64,000 nucleotides of DNA from Rhyacophila brunnea (GCA_022495005.1 JAGYXB010001054.1:62001-126000); one strand, 5' to 3'. Numbered from the stretch's first letter, positions 44,723 to 55,764 are shown. The notes: generated from the sequence alone by a model not told the origin. Translations and numbers: made by a program.

Positions 44723-44919
44723 TAGACTACTAAAGATCTTTGACAAATATCTTTCATGAATAATATAGTAGAGTATACGTTTTATAACTTTTCACTTTTT
44801 TTTTGCACTTTTTACTACACGGATACGCCTCTTTGCCTGATTACCTCGCATAAAATAAGATCAAATGATATTCACTTGTAATAAAATAAAATGAAGTAAT
44901 AAATAATAAATAGTTTCTA

Positions 44920-45120
44920 ATAGATTTAAGTTAAGTAATATTCCATTTGAGTCGTTTTTTGCGACGTGGGTTTCGCCTTTTGGCATCTTCAGACGCTGTG
45001 TATACTCATCAAAAGGCTCACTGATAACGAATACTATTAACCCTAACTTATATAATAAATCAATACAATAATGTAGGTAAAATTTTATTACCTACCTACC
45101 TATTAAGTCAAGGATCCAAT
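44920..45120 (-). mobile_element. Element with hammerhead-like motif, copy 2
   Basis: Same order as 31160-31385 on the minus strand, more diverged in the ribozyme-like core. Confidence 0.5.
44963..44992 (-). ncRNA. Hammerhead-ribozyme-like core, copy 2
   Basis: On the minus strand: CTGAAGA, GCC-AAAA-GGC, GAAA, ACCCACGT, C. Core residues are kept, but stem III is reduced to about two pairs, so this copy is probably inactive. Confidence 0.45.
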
Positions 45121-45242
45121 AATCTCTTAGAGTGGCCCGATCTGGCAGGTGAACCAACTAATTGAGATAGGCATAATAACATATAACAAATTTGCTTCAA
45201 TAGTAAAAAAGTCACCTGCGGCGCTACTTAACATCATTATAT

Positions 45243-45488
45243 TGTCACTGTTCTGGCAAAAGACACTAATTTAAAAAAATGTCATATTGAGTTATACCAA
45301 AATGTTCCTTATTTCAAACTTAACCGTCTGGAAACCTTCTTAATAAATAAACAGTCTTTATTTTAAAGTCATCCTTTTTACAATTACTTAATAAACTCAC
45401 ATGATAGACCATTTAAAACATTTTAACAACTTCAAAGTCAAATTACTCAAAACTAGTATTCTCCAGTTAGTGTGTTCTGCCAGAACAG
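45243..45488. mobile_element. Foldback element with GGCAG-like ends (b)
   Basis: Inverted ends cactgttctggcaaaagaca and gtgttctgccagaacagaga, running inward to ctaatt/agttag. Design resembles 44470-44722 and the ends of 39511-41312. Confidence 0.6.
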
Positions 45489-45958
45489 AGACGATATATT
45501 TTTTTTTTAAATATATGGTAGCACAATGCAATTTAATGTGATTTGATGATTGATATAGGCACTTAAATGATTCAGAAAACGCTACTGTTGAGCATCACAC
45601 TGCTCTTAACCTTAGTAATAGGTAGAGGGGCCCGCCAAAGATCCAGGCCTGGCGGCGCGCTTCTGGATATGGGGGTCATGATGAGAATTATTGTGCTACG
45701 TTGCGATAAGTCCATATGAGATTAAAACTTTAAAATGTAGTGTTACACGATAATGTTAAAGTTCTTCTACCTTGACAAAGTTTGAAATGAAAAGGTAACT
45801 TTAAAAAATGATAAAGATAACAAAACTTAATATGTATTATAAAAAAAGGAAATTTTGGAATTTGGGTAGCAAAGGAAAGGGGAAGGCTCATGAACCTTAC
45901 TGAGTATAGCCAGGATTCATCATGATATCCAAAGAATGACGAATGAAAGTGAAACAAT
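45489..45958. other. No gene seen
   Basis: A G+C-richer patch lies at 45628-45680. A 75-codon minus frame at 45730-45957 has no motif. Confidence 0.3.
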
Positions 45959-45959
45959 G

Positions 45960-46155
45960 GTCTAAACTCTAAACTGTCAAAAAGTTTTATGTTATAACAG
46001 CCCCTCTTTTGGCTGTGTTAACTTTAAGAGCGAGATAGACAGTTTAGACGGCTAACTTATTGTAACAATAATACCTCAATACATAAATATGATAAGTTGA
46101 TAATATTTATTACTTCAGCAGTGGATAGCCACCTTGTGTATAGAATAGATCCACT
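45960..46155. mobile_element. MITE family M, right half
   Basis: Shares gagcgagatagacagtttag, the cttattgtaacaataa core and the right TIR (ccttgtgtatagaatagat) with 22235 and 33062. The left end is missing. Confidence 0.65.
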
Positions 46156-46317
46156 GGGCCGCTTCTAAATTTAAAAACAATGTAATGTCACAAGTTTGAC
46201 ATACTATATTTTAAGTTTATCGGATCGGTTTGATAGGTCTTTACTGAAATACGTATGGATATTTATTATATTTGATTGATTATATTATACAATGTTAATG
46301 CATACTTGAGTTATTTT

Positions 46318-46523
46318 TCTCTTCTTTGACCATATACGCCTCTTAGCTGTAACCTATGGACACCACACGGCGCCTCCAAGAATCATTGTCACTCACCAAT
46401 CTTCTTGAGTCATTTTAGGTCATGTACTGCGTAACACGTAGAATACATTGTGAATTTTACTAAATGGCATTCCAGGACGCCAGAAACCGGTTGGTTTAAA
46501 GAAAAGGCCTGATTGAAATTGTC
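46318..46523 (-). pseudogene. LINE R-I, decayed, minus arm of an inverted copy
   Basis: Minus-strand DNA parallels the 63299-63942 copy from its 3' end (ctcttctttgaccatat on the + strand) inward, but the frame is lost. Confidence 0.6.
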
Positions 46524-46563
46524 TTCGGACGTCCTAGAATACCGATAAATACTATCTATATTC
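46524..46563 (+). pseudogene. LINE R-I, plus arm (left of hAT MITE)
   Basis: tcggacgtcctagaat and ataaatactatcta match the R-I coding strand in + orientation. The same strand resumes at 47138 after the MITE. Confidence 0.5.
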
Positions 46564-47137
46564 CAGTGGCGAAGGGTGGAGGTAGACTGTTAATATCTGA
46601 CATAAATAGTGCACATTAAACTTTGTTAGTCATACGTATTTGTTTTTATTGAACTAATACTACAATTTATAGATGGTGTTGGTTAGTATTTAAAAATCAA
46701 TTAAACCCTCCTTAAACCTAACCATAATAGTTTTGGTATATTTTGGGCGATCCAACAAAATTGTGCACACTTTTTCATTCAGACTTATTTGTTTTCGTTG
46801 AATTAGAAATACATATTACACATGTTGGTTAATTTTTTCAAATTCATCAAGCTCTGCCTAACCAAACTATGATAGACAAAATATTATCTATAAAATATCC
46901 AAAGTTATGTATGATTTAATTGCATAATTTTAGATGTGTTATAGATACACGAGTATTTTTTGATTATTATCTATTATGGCTTAGTTTTCGCAGGGCTTAA
47001 TTGAATTTTAAAAACTAACCAACACCATCTGTAAATTGTAGTTTTAGTCCAATGAAAACAAATACGTATGACTGAAAAAGTTTAGTGTGCACTATTTATG
47101 GCAGATCTTAACAGCCTACATCCAGCCTTCGGCACTG
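46564..47137. mobile_element. hAT MITE (family K), copy 1, 574 bp
   Basis: 8-bp duplication ctatattc at 46556-46563 and 47138-47145. TIRs over about 120 bp begin cagtggcgaagggtgg; the right end is ccagccttcggcactg. The CAGTG end and 8-bp duplication are diagnostic of hAT. Long TIRs extend inward to the accaacaccat motif. Copies: 52563 and 62345. Confidence 0.9.
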
Positions 47138-47200
47138 CTATATTCTATAGAGTATATACGGAGGAGCTACGCAGTGTTGGTATAATCTTAAAAAGACGAT
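47138..47200 (+). pseudogene. LINE R-I, plus arm (right of hAT MITE)
   Basis: tatagagtatatacggagga and gctacgcagtgttggt match the coding strand of R-I just after the part at 46524-46563. Confidence 0.55.
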
Positions 47201-47649
47201 ATAGGTGTATAGATTTCGGATATAGATATTGACAATCTACTGGAATTACTGTGCGAATTGGCTTATATCACCCTTCAATTATCGGGCTGAAAACTGAACG
47301 CCGAGCTTAGATTTTGGATTGCTGTAGTAGATAACCTTGCGTCGGAATTGAATCAATCATACTTTAATATAATATTGTAAACCAACTCAGCCTACATCAA
47401 TTTACATTCGTTCTTTATTCTCTTATGTCACTTTCGATAAAATCACTTTCAGTCTTTTTACATCTTGGTAGTATTGGATTCCTATTCCATTTCTCCGCAT
47501 GAAAAATTCTCCCACTATTTTTTACTTTTATTTTAAATTTAAATTAGTTTAATTTTAAATTAATGATTTATGTATTTATTTAAACACACAATAATACATC
47601 ACAACGCAGGTAATGCAGACATAATATCAATTTTACATTATAAAATGGT
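47201..47649. other. No gene seen
   Basis: A+T-rich without recognised features. Confidence 0.4.
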
Positions 47650-48115
47650 ATACTTATAATATATAATTACAAGATAAAAAGAACTTTTTATATACAACGT
47701 TTTTAAATTTTCTATTGAATCATACAATTATATGTATTAATAATGTAGGACAAATAAAGCAATTGTCAACAGATTATCAGAAATGTCATTTTGATTTCCA
47801 TAGTAACGCACGTATATATTAGTAATTTGGTTACTAGGACCACCCCCTTAGCAATCAATAATTGTTGATTGGATTACGGATTTCTTCCAAAATAACTTTT
47901 CATACAAAACAGAATTAACTGGAAATGAATTCAATTCTGCTTGAAGATAGCTAAAAGTATTTAAAAAATGCATTGGCATCGTGTTCTGATATATTCTAAA
48001 AGTTTCAAATGTCTAACTAGTCGGAAAGTTAGCTAAATATCGATTGCAAGATTTGTACTGGATAAACAACCACCTGACAAACAAGAAAACGAGCTAAGAA
48101 AAACGTGGTAATAAA
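47650..48115 (+). repeat. Family D, copy 4
   Basis: Full landmark order. Ends aaaaacgtggtaa rather than acgttgtaa, a variant shared with copy 6 at 58058, so these two form a subfamily. Confidence 0.75.
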
Positions 48116-48359
48116 AATACATACGCATAATTAGAACACATAAATTACCTATGTTAATTGATAATAATTACAAGTCGACATCAGGATCTCTCCAAATTTT
48201 AATATTATAACGTACTTGTACTTTCTATTAATTTAATAAAGTATTCTTTTCAATCAATTATATTGATCATATTAATAAATTTGAAATTAACGTAATTTTT
48301 AAGCATTTAAATATAATATTAAAAAAATCTAGTTAATTTCATTGAAATAAAATAGGACA

Positions 48360-48440
48360 CAATATGTGGCTTAATCGGTAAAGCACATTGGCGCGAATTC
48401 AATTAAAACGTTTAAGTTCCGTCGGGTGTATTTCATTTTT
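48360..48440 (+). repeat. tRNA-like SINE head (SB-like)
   Basis: tggcttaatcggtaaagcac (A-box-like) and gtttaagttccgtcggg (decayed B-box), then a T run. Confidence 0.4.
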
Positions 48441-48799
48441 TTTTTCAACTAGGTATAATCAAATTATGTACAATGTTACACACACTGATGACATCTGGTG
48501 GTCTTATATTAAGAATTAAAAATATTAAGATTTAGTTGTATTGTGTGTTACATTGCAGAATTGATTAGCTTTCAAAATTTTATTACCAGGTACCTACCGG
48601 ATATGTCTTATTTAGCATAAAAATTTTTGAGAAGGTTACTCGGCACACCAGCTAACGACGGCTTCATGCAAAAGAGAACGCATGATTGCATAGTTATTAA
48701 GCGCTTTTCAAAGAGTCGCAAGAAACGGTTGCATTATAATATAAGCTGACATTTATAATTATTATTATTGCAAGGTGTAATAAATAGTCCTTATTTAAT
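48441..48799. other. No gene seen
   Basis: A+T-rich without recognised features. Confidence 0.4.
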
Positions 48800-49275
48800 A
48801 ATAATTACAAGATAAAAAGAACTTTTTATATACTAAATATATATTATTTATATATATATATATATATTTTTAATTTTCTGTTGAATTATTATGCTCAATA
48901 GGCTCAAACTTGTACTTAAACAATTAATATAGAATACTGAAATGTCATTTTGATTTCCATAGTAACGCATGTATATATTAATAATTTAGTAGCTAGGACC
49001 ACCCCCTTAGCAACCAATAATAGTCTTTTACTTTTTACGGATTTTTCTGAAATAACTTTCCATAGAAAACAGAATTAACTGAAAATAAATTCAATTCTGC
49101 TTAAAGATGGCTAGAAGTATTAAAAAATGCATTGGCATCGTGTTATGACATATTCTAAAAGTTTCAAATGTCTAGCTAGTCGGGAAGTTAGATAAAAATC
49201 GATCCCAAGACTTGTACTGGACAAACAACCACCGGACAAACAAGAATACGAGTTAATAAAAACGTTGTAAAAATA
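48800..49275 (+). repeat. Family D, copy 5
   Basis: Full landmark order, with a (TA)n-rich expansion at about 48838-48868 in place of the acaacg motif. Confidence 0.75.
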
Positions 49276-49661
49276 CTCTTTCGTCGTTAAAGTGTAGTTT
49301 ATTGAACGGTCGCACGCCAAGTCTTACCGCCACGTGCTACGTAATATACGTCTTAAAATATGCTATTTATCTAGGTTTACGGTTAAGAAATCATGTATTT
49401 ATATGATGAGGTATAGAATAGATCTCTAGAGAGTCATGAAGTAGGAAAACTACATAGTCAACAATTTGCAATCTACATTTTAGATATTAATCTTAAGACG
49501 ACGATGAAACTAGGTTAATACTACTCATCCAAAAGTTGTTAGTGACAAGTATTAGTATTTAGGCAACAACGAAATTCAAAGAGACGAATTTGAAAATGTA
49601 ATTAAGAAAATAATTGAGTTGTCGAGTCACAAACTCCACTCTGAAGTTTTTTTCTACTTAA
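49276..49661. other. No gene seen
   Basis: No motif or repeat partner recognised. Confidence 0.4.
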
Positions 49662-50395
49662 GGGCGGACGTGCTCAGCGTGGGTCAAAATGGAGCTTTTT
49701 TTCTATTTTAAAAGCATGATCCTGGACATACCTTAAACGTTGTAGATAATCTATTTATATAATTTTGAAGCCTTATTATCCGTTATATTTGACGCGCGTA
49801 TTTGAACATGTACCGTTTAAAAAAAAAATCGGTTAGGTACATGTTCAAACACGCGCGTTAACATCATTTAACTCCCTACTTCAAATTATAGTTTGTCAAT
49901 TATGGCTACGGCCGTATGTTGTAGCTTAACCACTGGGGAATGCCAAAAGAAATGGCGTATTTCAAAAAATACTACCTTATTCTTAGGTCAATAATTATTA
50001 TAAAGCAATCATTATTCGTAGGATGTTTATCACACTTAAATGGTCAAAGACATAGGCTTATAATCAGTATCTTTAGAATTATCTTCAAATGTGTTAATCT
50101 TGCCCATTTTTTGAATAATAAAATGCCTAATTCTTGTCAAATTTGGGATCACAGAGATTATCAATATAATTTTTTATCGTAAATATTTCACTATAATAAT
50201 GTCGATATAAATTATACTGATGGTTTTATAAATGCGTTTAAAAATTAATAAATGTAAAAATCTTGACACCACTGCACATTTATGAACTGAAATATGACTA
50301 TATTCTTAAACATTAGAGCGAGAGGTTTAAAAGAATACTATTTTATGTAATAAAAATACTTTATGCAGTCATCAAATGTTTAAAATAAATATAAC
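49662..50395. mobile_element. TIR element family H, rearranged copy 2
   Basis: The left part (ttaagggcggacgtgctcag to 49790) is the inverted form of the family's right end. After a hairpin (49792-49858) and about 180 bp of other DNA, the family interior runs from about 50060 (agtatctttagaatta) to 50395 in + orientation. It is an inversion/deletion product. Confidence 0.65.
49792..49858. repeat. Perfectly paired short hairpin
   Basis: 23-bp arms (acgcgcgtatttgaacatgt plus acc; right arm ggtacatgttcaaacacgcg plus cgt) differ at one position around a 21-base A-rich loop. The G+C-rich outer ends are unlike the flanks. A tiny foldback insertion is likely; a microRNA-type precursor is possible but unsupported. 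Confidence 0.75.
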
Positions 50396-50784
50396 GCATA
50401 TAAAAAATCAAAAAACAACTGTGTTCATTCAATACCTACTACGTCAATAATATACTTCATATAATAATAATACATAATAATATATTTACTGACCTAATAC
50501 AGTGATGCTGACATGTATACCTTAACTTGCAAGGTAATATTTATGTGATTTACAAAGGTGGGTTATAAAAATGTATATAGTATATTTTACAAAATATTTA
50601 GGGTGGGTTTTACAACTCGAAACTAAGTTTGTCGTCTCTCATTTTGTGAACACTTTCATAATAATTTATATCCTGCTACCTTCAGTATATCTTGTAATTT
50701 TCATATATAATTAGACATCATTTCACCAACACCTTAGACATATTATTATACCTACCATAAAAATAACTATGAAAATAAAAACAC
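50396..50784. other. No gene seen
   Basis: A+T-rich without recognised features. Confidence 0.4.
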
Positions 50785-50870
50785 GATGTCCGGCGGGACT
50801 TGAAGACTTGAACCCGCACCCACTAGATTCTCGTTGTGTTTTACTAATTGACCTATGAGCATACTATCTA
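50785..50870 (-). repeat. tRNA-like SINE head (SB-like)
   Basis: The minus strand has ggtcaattagtaaaacac (A-box-like) and gcgggttcaagtc (B-box-like) before a cccgccggacatcg junction. Confidence 0.5.
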
Positions 50871-51199
50871 ATAACGACGAAATCAACTAGTAGTTTACTA
50901 TGTCCGTATTGTTTTAGTTTTGTTTTTACACAAAATTATTATAATATCTCAATTAGTTAAAATAATTTATTTTCTCCGTGCTCCTCTCTCTCATTGGTAC
51001 TGTTTCTTAAAATAAGTCTCGGTAAACTCAGCCTAAGCACATTTGAGTGCGTGGTAACCTCAATTTTGGGTATCTGCTTCTGGGACATTCCCAGGTGCCA
51101 ACAACTGCTGATGTTTCACACCCAAACGTAAGGTTTTGTGATATGTTTGACTAAGACGGTGTGTGGTGCAGGGCGGTTAGATTGGAGGGAATTGTTAAG

Positions 51200-51461
51200 T
51201 AGTAGTATTTTTTACATCTTGAAGCGCTCAAAAATGTGTTAATGTATGCGGGTTTGAGTCCCATCGGGCGTCACATTTTATAGAAAGATTTTTCCAGGAG
51301 GTAGATGTTTTTAAACTATTAATGTTCAATAAATAAGTTTACATACTCAAATTGATATTCTCTTGTAAATTATTCGTTGAATAAAAGAATACATAGTTTT
51401 TTAAATATTATTAGTAAGTGAAAGTAACTAAAATTTAGACAGACCAATCCTGACGTCAGCT
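51200..51461 (+). repeat. SINE SB copy
   Basis: B-box-like gggtttgagtcccatcgggc, body agaaagatttttccag, tail attattcgttgaataaaag, ending atcctgacgtcagct. Confidence 0.65.
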
Positions 51462-51563
51462 AATAATGTATTATTCTAATATATTGATCGCCGAAAATCA
51501 ACGAATTTATTGAAAACTTTAAGATGTAAATAGTCACCGCTAGTTAATTTAGTTGTAACTAGA

Positions 51564-52330
51564 TAGGATGCACTTGCTGAAATTGTTCGCAGAGTAAAGT
51601 TAGGCTGGAGTGCTTTTGGCCGCCTGAATAATATATTCAAAAGTTGTGTGTGCTTCCCGTGATCACATATGCGTGTGAAACATGGACCCTAAGTAAAAGA
51701 GATATCCAGAAACTTAGAGTAACATAACGTGGTATGGAGAGGTGCATGCTGGGCATAACGCGAAAGGTCAAAAAGAGGAATGTGTGGATAAGGAAGCAGA
51801 CAAGGGTTTGCGATGTAATCGAGTTTAATAAAAGCCTTAAATGGAGATGGGCTGGACACATAGCTCGAAGAAGAGACAATCGTTGGACAAATCTAGTCAT
51901 CCAGTGGTATCCAAGAAGTACAAAACGTCCGCAAGGTAGACCTAGAGGCCGCTGGATCGATGAAATGATAAAGTTCAGCGAAAGTACGTGGCAACGCAAT
52001 GCACAGGACCGAGAGAGAAGTGGAAGCAGCTTGAAAAGGTCTTCATCCAGCAGTGGATAGATTCGGGTTGATGATGACGATGATGAGATAGGATGCACGT
52101 AGCTCAATTACTGGTAAATTATATTGGCGCGATTCCATTGGGTGCGGGCTTAAATCCCGACGGGCGTCGTATTGTTTTCAAAGTTTTCCTCTAGTATTTG
52201 TTTTCAAATAATCCATGTTCTTCAATAAATGATTTAACATTCTCAAATCTTATAAATTATTCGTTTCTTATAATCTTATAAAAAAGTTGTTTATTTTTCA
52301 ATTTTTGTCGAAACAATTGTTTTGTTTAAT
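51564..52330 (+). repeat. SINE SB copy split by a LINE
   Basis: The head start (aggatgcac) lies at 51565-51573 and again, as the LINE's duplication, at 52090-52098. It then continues gtagctcaattactgg, gcgggcttaaatcccgacgg and the SB tail. Confidence 0.7.
51574..52085 (+). pseudogene. LINE R-II inserted in the head of a SINE
   Basis: 13-bp duplication agataggatgcac at 51561-51573 and 52086-52098. The + frame at 51734-52060 encodes MERCMLGITRKVKKRNVWIR, then WRWAGHIARRRDNRWTNLV, then GRPRGRWIDEMIKF, the C-terminal tail of R-II. Upstream coding (51590-51730) is out of frame. Ends catccagcagtggatagatt and GATGAT. Typical 5'-truncated insertion. Confidence 0.85.
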
Positions 52331-52562
52331 CTCAATATAAAAAATAATTCGCAATATACTGAATGTCTCAGCATAAGTTATCATCAGTCAAAAGGCTATA
52401 TACCAACATCATTGGAATATTGCTGAATGAAGGCGTCGTCTAGCTCCTTCCACTTATCTGGGACTTTAGTTATTTCGTAGGCACTTAATTAATTCATTGG
52501 TCAAATGAATTTTAGGGCTGGCACGTGGTCATAAAATTTCATCATGTCATACTAATGTGATG

Positions 52563-53164
52563 CAGTGGCTAAGGGTGGAAGAAGGCTGTTAATATCCGAC
52601 ATAAACAGTGCACACTAAATTTTGTCAGTCATACGTGTTTGATTTCAATGAACTAAGACTAAAATGAGTAGATCTAAAATCTAAAAATTCCTAACATCAC
52701 TGCATATGGATGTGCTGAAATATGACTATATTCTAAAACATTAGATCGAGGGGTTTAAAAGAATACTATTTTATGTAATAAAAATACTTTATGCAGTCAT
52801 CAAATATGTTTAAAATAAATATAAAGGATAATAAGGCTTCAAAATTATATAAATAGATTATCTACAACGTTTAAGGAATGTCCAGGCTTATGCTATGAAA
52901 ATACCATAACATCTCCATTTTAACCTACGTGGCGCATGTGGGCCCTTAAACACTGCCTAAACCATTTTTCTATCTATAAAATATTTATTATAATTATTAT
53001 GTATGGTTTAATGGCATAAACGAATATTTTTTTATTATTATCTATTATTGCTTGGATTATGCAGGGTTTAATTGAATAAACTTAACTGCACAATGTAGAT
53101 ATTCTTAATTAAATAAAATTAGGACTGAGAAAGTTCAGTGTGCACTATTTATGTCAAATCTCTA
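52563..53164. mobile_element. hAT MITE family K, copy 2, with nested H fragment
   Basis: Left end cagtggctaagggtgg at 52563. The right part (52935-53164) matches copy 1 up to gtgcactatttatgtcaaat, where the copy is truncated. The middle is replaced by family H sequence (52685-52931). Confidence 0.7.
52685..52931. mobile_element. TIR element family H, right half, nested in K copy 2
   Basis: Matches 30060-30300 from tcactgcatatggatgtgct-type start to the right TIR (acctacgtggcgcatgtggg), then ccttaa. Confidence 0.7.
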
Positions 53165-53204
53165 CTTTTAAAATATATATTTAATTGTGCATATATTAAA
53201 GTTT

Positions 53205-54106
53205 TCAACGAGAAGAGAGTTTTAGTAGAGGTGAGAGAGGTAGGTAGTAGATAAATTGAAGACCCGATAATGAGAACAGGATATAAACCAAAAAGTCTAA
53301 AAACGGTTTTTCGGTCATTTCATATTTAAAAAATAGTCTATCGATGAGTTCGAGAACGAGATATAATGAACTCCTACTTTTGCCACAAAATGGCAGTAGT
53401 GGTATCAAATTCAGCTAAAAGCTAACTTCACTTAGAATGAGAAAGATATATAAACCATTTATATCTCGTCTATAGTTAGTGATACTTTTGTAAGCTGTCA
53501 GTTTTGTAATATGTCCAGTGAAAGTGAAGATTTGTTGAAGAATATGGAAGATGGTGACTCTGAGTACATCTTAGAAAGTGAGGAAGAAGAAATTAGTACT
53601 CCTCTATGTCCTAGGAAGACTAATAACTGGCGAAAATGTTGAAGATGTTGATCCCCAAAATGAATGAAAAATATTTTTGATACTCATATTTTGTAACATT
53701 TTTACTTATAAGTAAAAAAAAACATACAAAATAAGCCAAAAAACGGAATTAATATTCATTTGCTTAGTATTTAAAAATAAAATAATAAAATTGATATTGA
53801 AACAGGATAAATACCAAATACAATATGTATCTGCAAATATTTAATTATTTTTATTATAACATGTTCAAAACCATTTTTATCATCACATTAAATTCATTTT
53901 TTGAATGATAGGATTACATATATTTTTAAAATCAGTTTATAGGTTCTCCTGTAAAATTTACTATTTGGTCTTTGTATAGTTTTCATTCTCAGGTCTTCAA
54001 TTCCTCCTCTACTTTCTGTATCTAATCGTAGCGAACGTCTATTTATTTCATTAGACAGTGCGGCGCTCAATTATCTAGGCGTCCAGCTGTCCCAGTCCTC
54101 GCCCCT
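53205..54106. mobile_element. Family Q element with piggyBac-like peptide
   Basis: Subterminal inverted repeats (left ttgaagacccgataatgaga, right tctcaggtcttcaattcctc). The right end carries the two tandem 17-bp-type motifs of family Q (inverted: gggacagctggacgcc, tagataattgagcgcc). The left terminal motif is absent, so the element is truncated or eroded. Confidence 0.5.
53511..53642 (+). pseudogene. Acidic N-terminal peptide, transposase-like remnant
   Basis: ATG-initiated 43-codon frame: MSSESEDLLKNMEDGDSEYI, then a run rich in E and S, then LCPRKTNNWRKC and a stop. Acidic N-termini of this kind open piggyBac-type transposases, but the downstream catalytic part is absent and the end structure does not show TTAA. 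The class is therefore uncertain. Confidence 0.4.
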
Positions 54107-54483
54107 GATGTGATGAATGAATACATATCGGACTCACATTTTGTTTTTACTGTTTTTTTTAAGATGATTTACATAAATATTAAAACAAGATATAAAATCC
54201 AATATTAGTATTCAGAAATATTTAGTAATATAATAATATAAACGTTATAAATATTACGTACGAGGTAATGACATGGCTTTTAACGAAAATAACACATATT
54301 TCACTTGCCATGTCAGTGATAATTCGTAAGCAAATATTTGGTTTTTTTTATCAAATATTGGTTTACTTTCCTTCCCGTGGTATCGATCAGATATTATTTC
54401 CCCCAAAAAGAAACCATTATTAAACTCATAAAATAAATCAAGTAAGTAGATATAAGACTATAAGGTAATATAAAAGTTGCCTA
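54107..54483. other. No gene seen
   Basis: A+T-rich without recognised features. Confidence 0.4.
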
Positions 54484-55265
54484 ATCATAACTTACACATT
54501 ATAAAAATCGAGTTTTGAGATAATCGCAAAAAACCACCAGAGCACTGTTTTTTTTTTGTAATTAGAACAATATTGAACTCCATTGAATATTAATGAGTGA
54601 GTGAATCAAGGATCGAAGGTTTAGAGCAACCGTATATTGAGCTTCGAAAATAGGGTGATATGACTTTAGGAGCAACGAGGAGATAAGAGAACGCACCAAG
54701 CAGCCTCTCATCACGCTGAAAGTGAAGAGGCGACATTGGACCTGGCTCGGCCACGTGCTGCGGATGCCAGAAGAGAACCTCAACTTGGCTTGCCTGTTCT
54801 TTAAGTCGACCGGATTCCGGCGTCTTGGAAGGCCGCTAAATACTTTCTACAGAGTCTATACGGCGGAGCCACGGGATGTTGGTTTGACCTGGAACGATGC
54901 AAAAAGACTGGCGAGCGACAGGGATTCTTGGAGGCGCCGCGTGTTGTCCATATGCTCCAACTAAGGGGCGGATATGGCCGAAGAAGATCAATTTACATTT
55001 TTTTTTTTAAATATAATATTTATAATACTCCTAAGGCTGCAGACGCACAGCACACTATGAGTAATAAAACTCCCTGATTGGTCAGAAAGGCCTTGATTAC
55101 AGAATTCACATTGTTCACTGAACAATCAACTTTGTCAATGATTTTCACATGGTTTAAAGTGACTTTTGATACCTACTATTTTTCTTTATATTATACATTA
55201 ATGCCTTTAGAATCATTTTGTATATTTAACTCAAAAATTACAAAATTTCAAAATGTGAGTTATGA
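54484..55265. mobile_element. TIR element family J, copy 2, with nested LINE
   Basis: Inverted ends atcataacttacacatt and aaaatgtgagttatgac. The interior parallels 42504-42914, interrupted at about 54604 by the R-I LINE. Confidence 0.65.
54604..54993 (+). pseudogene. LINE R-I nested in J copy 2
   Basis: + strand: gagcaaccgtatattgagct, a roughly 30-bp deletion relative to 63620-63700, then QEEIRERTKQ-type coding, the WTWLGHVLRMPEEN tail, a GRPLNTFYRVYTAEP segment and a stop near 54963. 3' end ggcggatatggccgaagaag. Duplication unclear, perhaps gatcaa. Confidence 0.75.
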
Positions 55266-55759
55266 CGTTAGGCGACTCATAAATTGAATGACAATAGTCT
55301 TTTATAAAAAAAACACCAAGTAATAGCGCCTGTATACGTGCATGGATTTACTATTACCAATATCGTGTATTTAAACTATCGCGATAATAATACTGTTTAC
55401 ACGTAAATGCGCTGACTGTCTTTCCAATCTCATTCGAGACGCAATGTTGTCATCGTATTGGTCCTATTTGACAGATTTGGACAGGTTCGTACATGATCGG
55501 TAAACGTCAAAATATTCTGTTTGAAATAGTTCGTATTTCTTCGGCAGGTTCGCCACTATCGTTCTACTGCACTTGCGCATCGCTATTCAAATACCCACTA
55601 TTGCGTAAAAATTCAAAAGCTTCTGAACCTTTTTTGATACATGCGTGCACGATTGATTTAAAATACAAAAGCCAATCGGCAATGTAGCTCAATTTAGAAA
55701 GCGCTTCAGTAAGTATTAGAAGCCATTAGTTAAAATTTATCATGATTCAATATTATGAC
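55266..55759. other. Unclassified; G+C-richer at 55400-55690
   Basis: A + frame is open after an acceptor-like ttcgtatttcttcggcag (about 55548) to a stop at 55687, but there is no donor and no recognisable motif. It could be exon or promoter DNA. Confidence 0.25.
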
Positions 55760-55764
55760 TCCTT

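Noticed and set aside
49792..49858. MicroRNA precursor
   Set aside because: Arms are too perfectly paired and the hairpin lies at a transposon rearrangement point; no independent support.
51637..52107. 156-codon minus frame as a gene
   Set aside because: It is antisense to the R-II LINE coding sequence and lies inside a target-duplicated insertion.
55493..55687. 64-codon + frame as an exon
   Set aside because: An acceptor-like site is present inside it, but there is no donor, motif or phase partner.
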